DNA from: Knufia peltigerae
Taxonomy: Eukaryota > Ascomycota > Eurotiomycetes > Chaetothyriales > Trichomeriaceae
Assembly: GCA_030247855.1 (NCBI GenBank)
Contig: JAPDRN010000017.1
Span: 310,001-374,000, forward strand
Direction: 5' to 3'
Length of the DNA stretch: 64,000 bases
The notes below the pieces were generated by a model. It was given only the letters and a program-made list of their open reading frames with translations, made no database searches and had not been told where the DNA came from. Both the position numbers and the translations under genes were made by a program. Numbering within the stretch: the stretch's first letter is position 1; each line of letters starts with the position of its first letter. Positions 35,400 through 45,139 of this stretch are shown here, one piece after another.

Positions 35400-36995
35400 A
35401 TGAGGTTCTCGTCCGTAGTGAGCGCAGTCGTCGGACTGTGCTCCGCATCAACATATGCAGTCTCGAATTCCACCACATCACAATCCACCCAGAAGTTGTT
35501 GAAAGGAGACTTCAAGCCAGCACAAGTATTCGAGAACACGAACCTCGTTCGAACCGTCAACCTTGAGAAAGGCTACGTGAGAGAGACGACAAATGTCCTG
35601 ATCACGAATACGGACAAGAACCCGCAATCCGAATACTATGTTCCATTTGACTACGACGTGATTGGGAGGATTGGAGGGTTCGATGTCAGAGACAAGAAGA
35701 ATGCCGAGAAAGGCTCACTTGAGGTCACCGTCGCTCCATTGGCAGAGGTGCTCGATGCTTCGGGGAATTCTTCCAGGTATGGGCTGTAACATTTCCGTCG
35801 AACGAGCTCCTCGACTGACTGACACATCTGCAGATCAACTCAATACTATATTGTCCATCTCGACGAGCCGGTCCCGCCCAAGGGGACAGTCACCCTCTCC
35901 ATATCCTACCACATCCTCGGAGCTCTCAAACCTCTCCCTGCATCCATCCGACAAGAAGAGAAACAATATCTCACCTACGATTTCTCCGCATATGCCCCGT
36001 CGGCGTACAAGACCGTCAAGCAAAAGACAAAGGTCAAGTTCCCATCGACTGATGTACCGGAGTACACGACGACGGAGGGTCTGACATCCAACGTCGACCC
36101 GGAAAAGCAGGGCACACAATACTCGTATGGGCCATACGACACCTCCAAGGTCTCGCCCGGTACGACGTACCCGATTTCCGTGCGCTACGAGTTCAACAAG
36201 CCCCTTTTGGTGTGTAGCGTCCTCGAACGAGACGTCGAAGTGTCACACTGGGGTGGTAACCTTGCAACCGAAGAGCGCTACTGGCTCCGACACGACGGTG
36301 CCTCGCTGTCCAACCACTTTTCACGTGTCGCCTGGAGCACACAAAGCTTCTACGTCAACGCCGGACAGATGAGCACGTCCGCGTTGCGGGAACTCAAGGT
36401 GCCCCTGAGGCCAGGCAGCGTTGATCCTTATTTCACCGACGACATTGGCAACGTGTCGACATCTCGGTTCCGACCCAACAACGTCCGTGATGCCAGCCTC
36501 GAGCTCAAGCCTCGATATCCATTGTTTGGAGGGTGGAAGTACAGTTTCAGAATCGGCTGGAACAACGCTCTGTCGTCGTTCCTGCGCAAGCTCAAGACCC
36601 CTTCAGACGCATACGTCTTGTCCGTCCCGCTCGTCCAGGGCCCCAAGATGGCCGAGGGCATCCAGTACGAGCAGTTTGTTCTCCGTGTGATTCTGCCCGA
36701 GGGCGCGACCAACGTCAACTACCAGATTCACGGCGGCACAGGCGTCCCCACTCTCCATGCCGAGCACAGCTTGCACAAGACCTTTATGGACACTCTGGGC
36801 AGGACCGAGTTGAAGTTGTCCGGCACCAATGTCGTGGACGAGGCGAGGGACATCAACCTTTTGGTGACGTACGAGTATACTCTCATGTCGGCGTTGAGAA
36901 AACCATTGACCATTGTCGCCGGATTCGCGGTGGTCTTTGTGGTTGTTTACCTGGTGGGGAGTATCGATACGAGCATTGGAAAGAAGAGGAGGTGA
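35400..36995 (+). CDS. OST1: Oligosaccharyltransferase subunit Ost1 (ribophorin I)
   Basis: An essential subunit of the ER complex that transfers the lipid-linked glycan to Asn in nascent proteins, 512 residues. Exons are 35400-35776 and 35834-36995. A signal peptide covers about 1-20 (MRFSSVVSAVVGLCSASTYA). The lumenal region shows ribophorin I features such as YYVPFDYDVIGRIGGF, SISYHILGALKPLP, QYLTYDFSAYAPS, VSHWGGNLATEERYWLRHDG and GGWKYSFRIGWNN. A single membrane span near the end (LTIVAGFAVVFVVVYLVG) is followed by a short basic tail (KKRR), as expected for an ER type I protein. Intron 1 splits an AGA codon. It converges on the DNA polymerase gene, 361 bases away. Confidence 0.95.
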
Positions 36996-37356
36996 TTTCC
37001 GATGTGTTTGATATTGTCATTGATGAGGCCGGGGGGGATATATGTTGAAAATAACACACGGTTTATTGTGTGGTTTCAAATGTTTCTCTGTAGATTAGCT
37101 AGCTCGATTTTCCCTTGGGAGGGACTTGAAAAAAAGCATAAACAGTACGGGATAGAAATGGATCAGTTATAAAAAGAAAAAAATAAGGACCAAGAATTGT
37201 TTCCAAAGATAAGATTGTTATATACAAAAGTACAGATCCAAAGTTGGACGGATCGTGCGGTGCGTCGTCGACCAGCAACGAATACCTAGATCCCTGAAGA
37301 TTTGAAAGTTTGGCCGCGGACTATCCTATAGGTAGGTAGGTATGTGATCAAAATTT
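36996..37356. other. Convergent 3' region between OST1 and the DNA polymerase gene
   Basis: An AT-rich 361-base spacer with A-runs near 37160-37185. It presumably holds both poly(A) signals. No gene is seen. Confidence 0.55.
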
Positions 37357-39576
37357 TCACCCGGTGCACCGTTTCTCAGGAGGTCTGTATCCAAAACCCA
37401 GACCGTCCATGAGTCTCCGCTCCCTGTCCTGCCAAGTGTCCCCGTCGTCCCACTGGTCACCGGGCCGGGAGAGGTCCGGCGGTGGTGACGGTTTTTGACC
37501 CTTCAAGATGGCCTCGAGGGCGTTTTGGGTCTTCGGTCTCGGGCTCTCAAAGTCGAGGACCAGGCCGTTGGCACGGTCCCTGACGCCCGAACTGTCAAAC
37601 TTGAGACCTTTGGTCTTGTGGACAAACTGTCGTATGTCCCTCTGGAACGTGGTCCCGCCGCTCCATCCCAACACGGCACAGCCGACGGTGCGCCAACTCG
37701 AGATGATGATGTCCACCCTCCGATGGACGTTTGGGTTTTTTTGGTCTTGTTTCTTTTCGTCGCTCTTTGGGTTCGGGCTTGCCTCGTCCGGATGGAGACC
37801 CGCAAGAGAATCTTGTTCAAACCTCGGGTCCTGCCAGACGCACAACGCCTTGTCCAGACTGTCGAACCCACCGGCACCGTGATGGTGATGGCCGGTCGAG
37901 CGGAACGGCAAGGTCGCCTGCCCTCGATCACTCGTCGTGGTGTGCAGACTGAGGGTGTGGGTGATCCAACCTTCGGCCTCGAGGCTCGACACCACGTCGA
38001 CCACCAGGTCTTTGGTCTTTTCCTCGTCGCGGTGGCTGAGCACGACGTCGACGTCCCCGCACTCGGTCTTCCCCCGGCGGTACCCGCCGACGATCACGCA
38101 CTCGACGTCCTGGGGCCCGCCGTGTTGCGCGGGCCCAACCCCCAAGACGCCCCGGGCATGGCGCAAGATGACACCCGCGATGCCCTCGACCTCGGCCCGG
38201 GGGATCTTGGCCAGGAACTCGTCGTAGTACTTGACCCCGATCTGCTGGACGCGCGTGAGGCCCGACCAGCCGAACTCGACCACGTCGTCCAAGTCCCTCC
38301 AGCCGCGCTCAAAGTAGAATTTCCGCGCCGTGTCGGGACCCACGCCCCATATGTTCCAGAACAGCCGGAGGTGCCGGAGGTCGTCGTCGTCGTCGAGCGC
38401 GCGGACCGTCGCGATCGACCGCTCCCCGTCCGTGTCGGCCGAGTGGTACCATTCGGTCCACAAGGCCGCGAGCTTGGCGTTGCACCCGGGGAGGCGGGTG
38501 ATCTCGTCCGGGTGGCGGATGTGGTGTTCGTAGGCGGACAGGCTGGCGATGGACGTCGAGTAGGCTCGCACGCCGATGTCGTCGAGCGTGAGGAGCCGTG
38601 ATTCTTTGATCTTGGTGAGTTGTGCGATGAAGGCGGCGTTGCGCGTGACCATAGGCGTGTCGCGGCAACACGAGTAGTGCGCGTACCGTCCCGTGGCCCA
38701 GTCGGGCAAGGGTGGGAGAGGGTTGTTGGCGAGATCCTCGAACTCGGACGTCGTGGTGCGATGGAGTTTCGGTGGGTGCTTTGCTTGGTGGGATGATGTT
38801 GAGTGTGCATGGTCACCGAAGCGGCGACGATGAAGGTGGGAGGTTGCGGAGGTACTCGGATGAGATTGATGCATAGCCGCATCGGCTTTGGCACGTTCGA
38901 GGATGGACGTGGTGGGTTTTGGTACATGGTGAGAGGAGGACGAGCCGGAAGCGGTCGTCTTGACGTACGTCGTCGGGTCGGGGAGTGCTTTGGGTGAGGT
39001 TTTACCCGCTGGCTTGGGGATGATCTTGCCACTGTAGATCATGTACGGTTTATAGTGGACAATGTGACCTTTGTTGATACAGGACTCGAGCCAGGCGAGT
39101 TTGAGGACGACGATGTGGGATTTCAGGTTCGGCCACGACACAACCGGTGGTGGTGAAGGAGGATGGTTTTCGGACCGAGTCGAGGCTTCGGTGCTCGTGC
39201 TTGATCTAGAATCCCGTCTTCGCTTTAGGTCTCGCCTCTTCACATCACGTTCAATCCATCCTGTCCTGGCCTTCTTGTGAGGTGGCTGTCCTTTGTCGTG
39301 ATTGTCACGACTAGGATATTGGTGATCGATCTCAGGCAAGAGCGCTTCCTCAGTCCACACTCCTCTCGCTCTCAGATCAAAGGCGGCACGTTTCTTTTGG
39401 CCGATCTTGCCCAGGAACACTCGTGCCTCCTGAGAGTCGTACGTGAGAGATCCACCTAGTCGGAAGACGAGATCCTCCTGCTCATGCAATGCTTCCGGGT
39501 CCAGGTGACTTGGCAGGATGTATATTGGCGGAACAGATGCCAAGTCAAGTGCAGGAGGTTTTGGTGACTCCGGCAT
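37357..39576 (-). CDS. POL4: X-family DNA polymerase, Pol4/Pol lambda type with BRCT
   Basis: A repair polymerase expected to fill gaps in end joining and base excision repair, 739 residues in one exon. An N-terminal BRCT domain ends with HIVVLKLAWLESCINKGHIV, where the conserved Trp is present. A long Ser/Thr/His-rich linker follows. The 8 kDa, fingers and palm parts start near FEDLANNPLPPLP. A helix-hairpin-helix reads FWNIWGVGPDTARKFYFERG. The catalytic carboxylates are Asp508 and Asp510 in GGYRRGKTECGDVDVVLSH, and Asp622 in RRVDIIIS. The C-terminus YRPPEKRCTG is typical of the family. I chose the ATG at 39576 (MPESPKPP) because the frame stays open upstream only through codons without an ATG. 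A spliced upstream exon cannot be excluded, since a CAG acceptor precedes this region. The GC-rich DNA leaves long antisense open frames. Confidence 0.92.
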   Translation of the reverse strand: MPESPKPPALDLASVPPIYILPSHLDPEALHEQEDLVFRLGGSLTYDSQEARVFLGKIGQKKRAAFDLRARGVWTEEALLPEIDHQYPSRDNHDKGQPPHKKARTGWIERDVKRRDLKRRRDSRSSTSTEASTRSENHPPSPPPVVSWPNLKSHIVVLKLAWLESCINKGHIVHYKPYMIYSGKIIPKPAGKTSPKALPDPTTYVKTTASGSSSSHHVPKPTTSILERAKADAAMHQSHPSTSATSHLHRRRFGDHAHSTSSHQAKHPPKLHRTTTSEFEDLANNPLPPLPDWATGRYAHYSCCRDTPMVTRNAAFIAQLTKIKESRLLTLDDIGVRAYSTSIASLSAYEHHIRHPDEITRLPGCNAKLAALWTEWYHSADTDGERSIATVRALDDDDDLRHLRLFWNIWGVGPDTARKFYFERGWRDLDDVVEFGWSGLTRVQQIGVKYYDEFLAKIPRAEVEGIAGVILRHARGVLGVGPAQHGGPQDVECVIVGGYRRGKTECGDVDVVLSHRDEEKTKDLVVDVVSSLEAEGWITHTLSLHTTTSDRGQATLPFRSTGHHHHGAGGFDSLDKALCVWQDPRFEQDSLAGLHPDEASPNPKSDEKKQDQKNPNVHRRVDIIISSWRTVGCAVLGWSGGTTFQRDIRQFVHKTKGLKFDSSGVRDRANGLVLDFESPRPKTQNALEAILKGQKPSPPPDLSRPGDQWDDGDTWQDRERRLMDGLGFGYRPPEKRCTG

Positions 39577-40201
39577 GATCCTGGTGTAATCTATGTTGCG
39601 ACCAAAGTAAGATGAGACCTGAGGACTGGAGAAGTGCTGCAAAGGTGTCAATTGTCACTTATCCTCGCCACAGTGATTTCATGGTCAGCAGAACATGATG
39701 GGTTGCCATGTGAGTTGAAGTCGGAGGGTAAAGCGAAGTAGTAGACTCGATACGCGTTGGCTCATTCATGTTTGTCATCTGGCTATTTAGGCTGCGGGAG
39801 GGAACACACCCTGTGCGAGACCTCACATAATGCGAATACGAGGTGTTGGACTTGATGTGGTGGTCTTGAGAGGATCAATCGATTCTTCGGTTGCGTCACA
39901 GATTGAAGGCCATTTGCCCTTCGTGGTGCTGCCGATTCGGGTATGGTTGCCGCCTATAAGAATTGTTTAGGTACCCCCTAGGTACTTGTAGTTAGGGTAG
40001 TCTACTACCTACCACACAGACCATCCCGGATGCAATTCGGAACATCTCTTACATGTGCAAGTACTGTATATAAGGATTGATCTAGAGTTATGGTACTTCT
40101 GGAGACCGAAGTACATCACTAAACGGCGCAGGCCCTGTAAATCTCCTGTCGTATCTGCCAGATGCTGTTCGGCCCAGCCTTCTGTACATTTACCTCCGGA
40201 A
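39577..40201. other. Intergenic region, promoter side of the polymerase gene
   Basis: No gene is seen. A CCCTAGGTAC sequence near 39976-39985 belongs to the CTAGGTAC-like motifs found in other spacers of this window. Confidence 0.5.
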
Positions 40202-40727
40202 TCATTTACCATCATCTGCCATCAGCCCATTCCGCAGGGACTGCTCAGTATAAAAGCACAACTCCTTGATGGCATTGGGGTAATTTGCGCTCGCAAAACA
40301 CGAAGTCCATTCGTCCAACGACGCGTTGCCAGGAGAGTCAAGAGATACTTTCACATAAAATGAAGCCGGGTAGGGGATCTGCGTCGAGGCTGTCGGGCGC
40401 TCGACCGTGGTGTTTGAGTTCGGCAAAGCCTGGAGCTTGATGCTGGGATGATCCAGGTTTGGGTATCTTTTGTGGTATGGTGAAGCAATTCTTGTCCCCT
40501 TCTCTCTGTCGATTTTATTGTAATCATCGAGTCGATCTCTTAGCATGTTGACTGTCACTCGCCAGTTCCAAAGCTGGAAGACGTTCGGTACTCATAGCCA
40601 GGTACTCCCACAGCAGGAAGGACGGGGAGGTGTTTTGATACTGATTATCGTCAAACACCCTGCTCGCGCCAACTTCAATGGAGAAGGTGCCTCTCAGGCC
40701 GTGTTGCATTGGCTTGTATCGTGCCAA
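40202..40727 (-). CDS. Unresolved hypothetical gene or remnant (two overlapping frames)
   Basis: Two minus-strand frames look coding-like but do not join cleanly. The upstream piece (from about 40709) reads MQHGLRGTFSIEVGASRVFD and on to SFLLWEYLAM. The downstream piece, stopping at 40202, contains YPNLDHPSIKLQALPN, PASFYVKVSLDSPG and ASANYPNAIKELCFYTEQ. They overlap in different frames around 40524-40558. I tried several GT-AG introns and none gave a consistent phase at a normal length, so this may be a frameshifted relic or a gene whose exon borders I have missed. No family is recognised. Confidence 0.3.
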
Positions 40728-41086
40728 CCAACAAGCGTTGAATTCTCATGCTACACAACATGATTAGTGACGAGTGTTCCGGGGCAAAGCAGGCCGATGC
40801 ATTGGCACATGATGAATGTTCTCTTGAGCCAGAAGTCCAAGGCTTGTTCCAAGATTCAGATTGTATGCTCCCAACCCAATGGCACTTGTCTCAGCGCCCG
40901 GCATCTAAGAAGCTAACGAGAAAGCTGCTATTCCTGGTCATATAGGCGCAAATCTCATTCGCTCGAACTTCAGTTTGCCTGTATACCCACTTGGTAGTCG
41001 TTGCCTTTTGGTAGCAAGGATGGAGATTTGCTCGCAGCCTGTCAGCTTGCTGAAAAGTCAGTCTCATATCCAGATCAATAAGAACC
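40728..41086. other. Intergenic region upstream of the ribokinase-like gene
   Basis: Presumed promoter of the ribokinase-like gene. No other gene is recognised. Confidence 0.45.
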
Positions 41087-42355
41087 ATGGTGTCGCCACT
41101 GAGCTCATTTCAGCACCCGGAAAAAGAAGCTTCCCATTTACTACCAATGGCATCTAACTCGTCACCCTCTGTCAGCACGGAGGCAAACCGTTCGAGCGCA
41201 GAGTTGGGTCCGGGCGAACTGGGCTCCATGAACCAGCAAATCTCGCTGTACGCAAAGACATTGCGGATTTCGGTCATCGGTTCTTTGAACTATGACCGTA
41301 TCTGGATTGTACCTCGTCTGCCGCGACCATCGGAGACCTTGATGATTGGCGAGTACAGGCAGACTCCGGGAGGGAAAGGCGCCATCCAAGCTATAGCCTG
41401 CGCAAGGCTCTCACATGCAAAGCCTGGCGGCACCGCTCCTTTCTTACTGAGATCCAACTCCAATAAGGGCCCTGGTGGGCGAAGGTCTAGTAGCCAGGAT
41501 CTGAAACCCTTCAGCATTAAAGTCATCATGATTGGGGTTGTGGGAGAGGACCTGCAGGGAGCCCGGATCATGGACACTCGAGCTGCTAACAGGGTGGACA
41601 TTGAACATATTCTTCGATGCCGAGAGGAGACTACTGGGACAGCAAGCATTGCTCTAGACAAGAACGGCGAGAACAATGTGCTGGTCCATCCTGGTGCCAA
41701 TTACAGGCTTTCGTCGGACCGAATTCATGTAGATCTTCCTGAGGGTTCGCCGCATCTCCTCATTCTGCAGATGGAAATCCCTGTTCAAACCGTTGAAGAC
41801 CTTGTCAAGAAGGCCGCTGAGAAGAGAATCCCGGTTTTGCTGAATGCGGCCCCCGTAGTGGACGATTTTGCGCTGGATATTCTTTGGAGTGTGGAACACC
41901 TCATCGTAAACAAGCTGGAAGCCGAAGCTCTCGTGGAGCGACGCCAAATCGCCAGCAATATGTCACGCCAACGACCAGAACAAGATGAAAACAGAGAAGC
42001 GGAAGTCGGGAGGGGGAAAGAATTGTGCAAGTCCTTACTGGAATTTGGCATGAAGTACGTCGTTGTCACAATGGGCGGCCATGGAGGGGTTGTGGGTTCG
42101 AGAGGGCCAGACGGTAAAGCACACATATTTGATTATGAAGCGGTAGAAGTCCAAAATGTCGTCGACACAACGGGTTGTGGTGGTGTCTTCGTCGGGGCGT
42201 ATGCGGTCCAGTACATCCGGCAGAAGTTCTCCCCGGGAGGAGGGTTTGACATCGCTCGAGCTGTGACTTGGGCGTCCAAGGCCGCGGCGATGAAGGCGAG
42301 ATCCTTTGGCTCCCTCGAGGGAGTACCATGGGAAGATGAGCTTGATGCAGCCTGA
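41087..42355 (+). CDS. Ribokinase-like (PfkB family) protein lacking the catalytic Asp
   Basis: A PfkB-family carbohydrate kinase fold, 422 residues in one exon; an inner ATG at 41147 would give 402. Family features in order: RISVIGSLNYDRIW (first strand), TPGGKGAIQAIACARLS (usually GGKGANQA), GVVGEDLQGARIM, NVLVHPGANYRLS (usually NPGAN), LLILQMEIP, and LIVNKLEAEAL (the N..E motif). The C-terminal signature reads DTTGCGGVFVGAY at residues 360-372. Active ribokinases have GAGD here, with the Asp as general base; position 366 is Gly (codon GGT, 42182-42184). A single-base change would account for it. The protein may therefore be a non-catalytic relative, a regulator or a recently inactivated gene, unless the base is an assembly error. 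The substrate is unknown. Confidence 0.82.
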   Translation: MVSPLSSFQHPEKEASHLLPMASNSSPSVSTEANRSSAELGPGELGSMNQQISLYAKTLRISVIGSLNYDRIWIVPRLPRPSETLMIGEYRQTPGGKGAIQAIACARLSHAKPGGTAPFLLRSNSNKGPGGRRSSSQDLKPFSIKVIMIGVVGEDLQGARIMDTRAANRVDIEHILRCREETTGTASIALDKNGENNVLVHPGANYRLSSDRIHVDLPEGSPHLLILQMEIPVQTVEDLVKKAAEKRIPVLLNAAPVVDDFALDILWSVEHLIVNKLEAEALVERRQIASNMSRQRPEQDENREAEVGRGKELCKSLLEFGMKYVVVTMGGHGGVVGSRGPDGKAHIFDYEAVEVQNVVDTTGCGGVFVGAYAVQYIRQKFSPGGGFDIARAVTWASKAAAMKARSFGSLEGVPWEDELDAA

Positions 42356-43059
42356 GTGAAGACGACCAAAGTTTTTGTTCTCTATGGATCGTGGGTGGTG
42401 GTGAATTGTGCTTACTCTTCGAAATGATATGTGTTATTTGATGGTTAGTACGTCAGGCAGGCGGCTCTTGAGGTCCTTAAGGAGTCAATCCTCCCAACCG
42501 GACGAAACCCTTCGACTCGAGGGTCAGGATGGGAAAAGGTCCCGCCTCAGGCTGTGGTGACAGAACCTCTAGTCGAATCCCAACTATAGCTTTAGTACAT
42601 CAGGGGATATCTTATTGTCGTAGTGAACCAAGCCATAGCAATTCTTGGCATTGAAGGGTTCACCGCCTTCCCTGCAAGCTTCGTTGGGATTGTAGAGTAC
42701 ATCCGGCCATGATATGTTATTTGTACTTGACCTCAAAGGAATCCAGAGTAGAGGGGAGGATAAGACAGTACCGAATCAATCTCAAGTCACGATGGACTAA
42801 AACAGGTTGATGCGAGAAATGTTTCAAATGTTGACGACACCAATAGTCGGGAAATGTTGATTAGAGAATTTTCTTGGTTACGAATATTTCAAAAGGTTTA
42901 AAATCAATCACCTGCCACGTTACACATTCCCACCCATCACATGGCTCCGTTTTGAAAACACAACTCAAGAAAAAAAGAGAAATAAAGAAAAGCTTCCCAA
43001 CTTGTAAAACAACAAAGGAAAGAAAACGAAAGAAATAGAAAGGGGACAAAGAAAACCAA
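42356..43059. other. Intergenic region between the ribokinase-like gene and RKM4
   Basis: The 3' flank of one gene and the promoter of the next, both reading right. The 150 bases before RKM4 are purine-rich (AAAGAAAAG runs). No tRNA fold was found by eye. Confidence 0.5.
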
Positions 43060-44712
43060 ATGGATTCATCATCCGAGTTCGACACCCAATCCACCGCCTT
43101 TTTAGACTGGTTCAAAGCTCAACCGGGCACACAATTCCACCCGTCGTTGCGAATCGTCGATTTAAGAGACCGAAGCGCAGGAAGGGGAATCATAGCAACC
43201 CAAGACATTCCACCGGACACCGAACTCTTTACGATTCCCAGAAGTATCATCATAAGTGAGGAGACTTCGACGTTGGCAAAGAAATTACCTGGCATTTTTT
43301 CCAAAGACGAGACGACAAGAACGACAATCACGAACGGTGACATTGATATCGACCTCGACGATGATGACGACTTTGAAGAATCAGTCCCCGACTCGTGGTT
43401 GAACCTGATACTGATCCTACTCTACGAATCCCTTCACCACAAGACATCGAAATGGTTTCCTTATTTGTCCATCCTCCCACAACGTTCCGAATCCTTCAAC
43501 ACACTCATGTTCTGGGACGACCGCGACCTTTTGGGTCTGTCGGGGTCAGCCATTCCTTCCAAAATCGGCAAAGAGTCTGCCACTCGTATGTTTACGGAGC
43601 GTATCCTCCCGGTCGTGAAACGTCACTCCGACCTTTTTTATTCAGACCCAGACTCTGGCATGACAGAACTGAGTGACACTGCTCTACTCGAAAGGTGTCA
43701 CATCATAGGGTCTCTGATCATGTCATATGCATTTGACCTTCAACCTGACCAGGACTCTGATTCTGGTTCCGAGGAAGATACCGAAATGGGGGAGAACGAC
43801 GACGACGGATGGATCGAAGACCGTGGCGATCACAACGGCTCCTCAAATACGAGCGCACATACAAAGAGCACGATGGGCATGGTACCGATGGCGGACGTGC
43901 TAAACGCCGACGCCGAATTCAACGCCCACTTATCCCACGGCGACGACAGCCTGACCATGACTTCCCTGCGCGAGATCAAGGCCGGTCAAGAAGTGTTGAA
44001 TTACTATGGCCCTCTACCAAACGGAGAACTTTTGCGCAGGTACGGGTACACGACACCCAAACACTCGAGGTACGATGTTGTCGAAGTCCCTTGGTCTTTG
44101 GTCAAGACTGTCATTGTTTCCGATTACAAGTGGTCTTCCTTGCCATCTCAAAAGGGACCGACGATGGTGAAAAAAATCTTGACCGAGATCGAACGAGATT
44201 CGGATTTTCGTTTTGAATTGGGTTTGGACATGAACAATTTCGACAACACAAAAGACAACGAGGCCGACGTCGACCCCACCGCGAATGCAGGATTCATTCT
44301 GGAACGTGATTCTGGAGATCCAGACGATCAAGGACTGTGTCCCGTCGACGCCAAATTCATTTCTTTCCCCGAGGAATTGGTCGACGTGGTCCGTCATGTC
44401 GTCACAATGGTTTTGTCTGCGTCCGATCCGACCCAAACCCAGTCCAAAAACAAACCCGCCAAATCCAAGTCCAACAAGAACGAAGAGGTGAAAAAGATCA
44501 AGACTACAACACTAGAAATTCTGTCACTCGTCGTCCGTCGACGTCTGGACCAGTACCCGACCACCATACAAGACGATGAGAACCTCCTGCTACTAGACAA
44601 AACCACGACGAGTCGAGCGAGGATGGCCATCGACGTCCGATTAGGGGAGAAGAGACTTTTGGTGGAAGCGCTCGAGTGGACGGAGGGTAAACTGGCCAAG
44701 TACAGAGAGTGA
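43060..44712 (+). CDS. RKM4: SET-domain ribosomal lysine methyltransferase, Rkm4/SETD6 type
   Basis: A protein methyltransferase using S-adenosylmethionine; the yeast relative Rkm4 methylates a large-subunit ribosomal protein. It has 550 residues in one exon. The split SET domain starts with GRGIIATQDIPPDTELF and IPRSIIIS (about 38-64), and continues with WFPYLSILPQ and FWDDRDLLGLSGS. The C-terminal SET half reads MVPMADVLNADAEFNAHLS, then LREIKAGQEVLNYYGPLPN and ELLRRYGYT (about 274-332). Acidic inserts interrupt the SET region (IDIDLDDDDDFEES and SGSEEDTEMGENDDD). The rest fits the Rubisco-methyltransferase-type C-terminal substrate-binding domain. The short distance to the upstream gene (704 bases) is unremarkable. 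It converges on the PFK-2/FBPase-2 gene. Confidence 0.9.
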   Translation: MDSSSEFDTQSTAFLDWFKAQPGTQFHPSLRIVDLRDRSAGRGIIATQDIPPDTELFTIPRSIIISEETSTLAKKLPGIFSKDETTRTTITNGDIDIDLDDDDDFEESVPDSWLNLILILLYESLHHKTSKWFPYLSILPQRSESFNTLMFWDDRDLLGLSGSAIPSKIGKESATRMFTERILPVVKRHSDLFYSDPDSGMTELSDTALLERCHIIGSLIMSYAFDLQPDQDSDSGSEEDTEMGENDDDGWIEDRGDHNGSSNTSAHTKSTMGMVPMADVLNADAEFNAHLSHGDDSLTMTSLREIKAGQEVLNYYGPLPNGELLRRYGYTTPKHSRYDVVEVPWSLVKTVIVSDYKWSSLPSQKGPTMVKKILTEIERDSDFRFELGLDMNNFDNTKDNEADVDPTANAGFILERDSGDPDDQGLCPVDAKFISFPEELVDVVRHVVTMVLSASDPTQTQSKNKPAKSKSNKNEEVKKIKTTTLEILSLVVRRRLDQYPTTIQDDENLLLLDKTTTSRARMAIDVRLGEKRLLVEALEWTEGKLAKYRE

Positions 44713-45139
44713 TGAGTGACGATAGAGATTGTATTCTGACTGCACATTACTTGTCCTGCTCCTCCTTTTTCTTTCCTTCCGGAGTCTTCGTTTTCGTGCC
44801 CATCTTGCGAATGTAACTGTACAACCTAAACTTTGTTATGTCGAATGCAATGTAAACACAGCAAGCAAACGTGAGTTGAAAATGCCCAAGAATGCCCAAG
44901 GCTGTTCTCTTCGCCATTGAAAGCAGGACACCAGTGTCCATGTGTTGTTCACTTGACCCAACCCACGATACCGGCGCCTTTCTGATTTCTCACATTCAAG
45001 GTATCCTTTGCCCTACAGCAGACCAAACCTAATTGCTCAAATCCCGTTTATGTCAGTGCGACGCCTCCCCCTATAGTCGTAGTTTCATCATGAAAAACTC
45101 ATTTCGTTCAGAATTCGTTCCATCTCTCTCCCGACTCTC
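44713..45139. other. Convergent 3' region between RKM4 and the PFK-2/FBPase-2 gene
   Basis: A 427-base spacer with T-rich and A-rich stretches that presumably holds both polyadenylation sites. No gene is seen. Confidence 0.55.

Noticed and set aside
37495..38601. A 368-codon plus-strand open frame
   Set aside because: Antisense to the GC-rich catalytic part of the X-family polymerase; an Asp/Val/Arg-rich shadow with no domain.
38094..39032. A 312-codon minus-strand frame rich in Arg, Ser, Thr and Pro
   Set aside because: An off-frame reading of the polymerase gene on the same strand; composition is that of a GC-rich shadow.
42530..42600. Possible tRNA (a TCGAATCCC sequence resembling a T-loop)
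   Set aside because: I could not find matching acceptor, D and anticodon stems around it.
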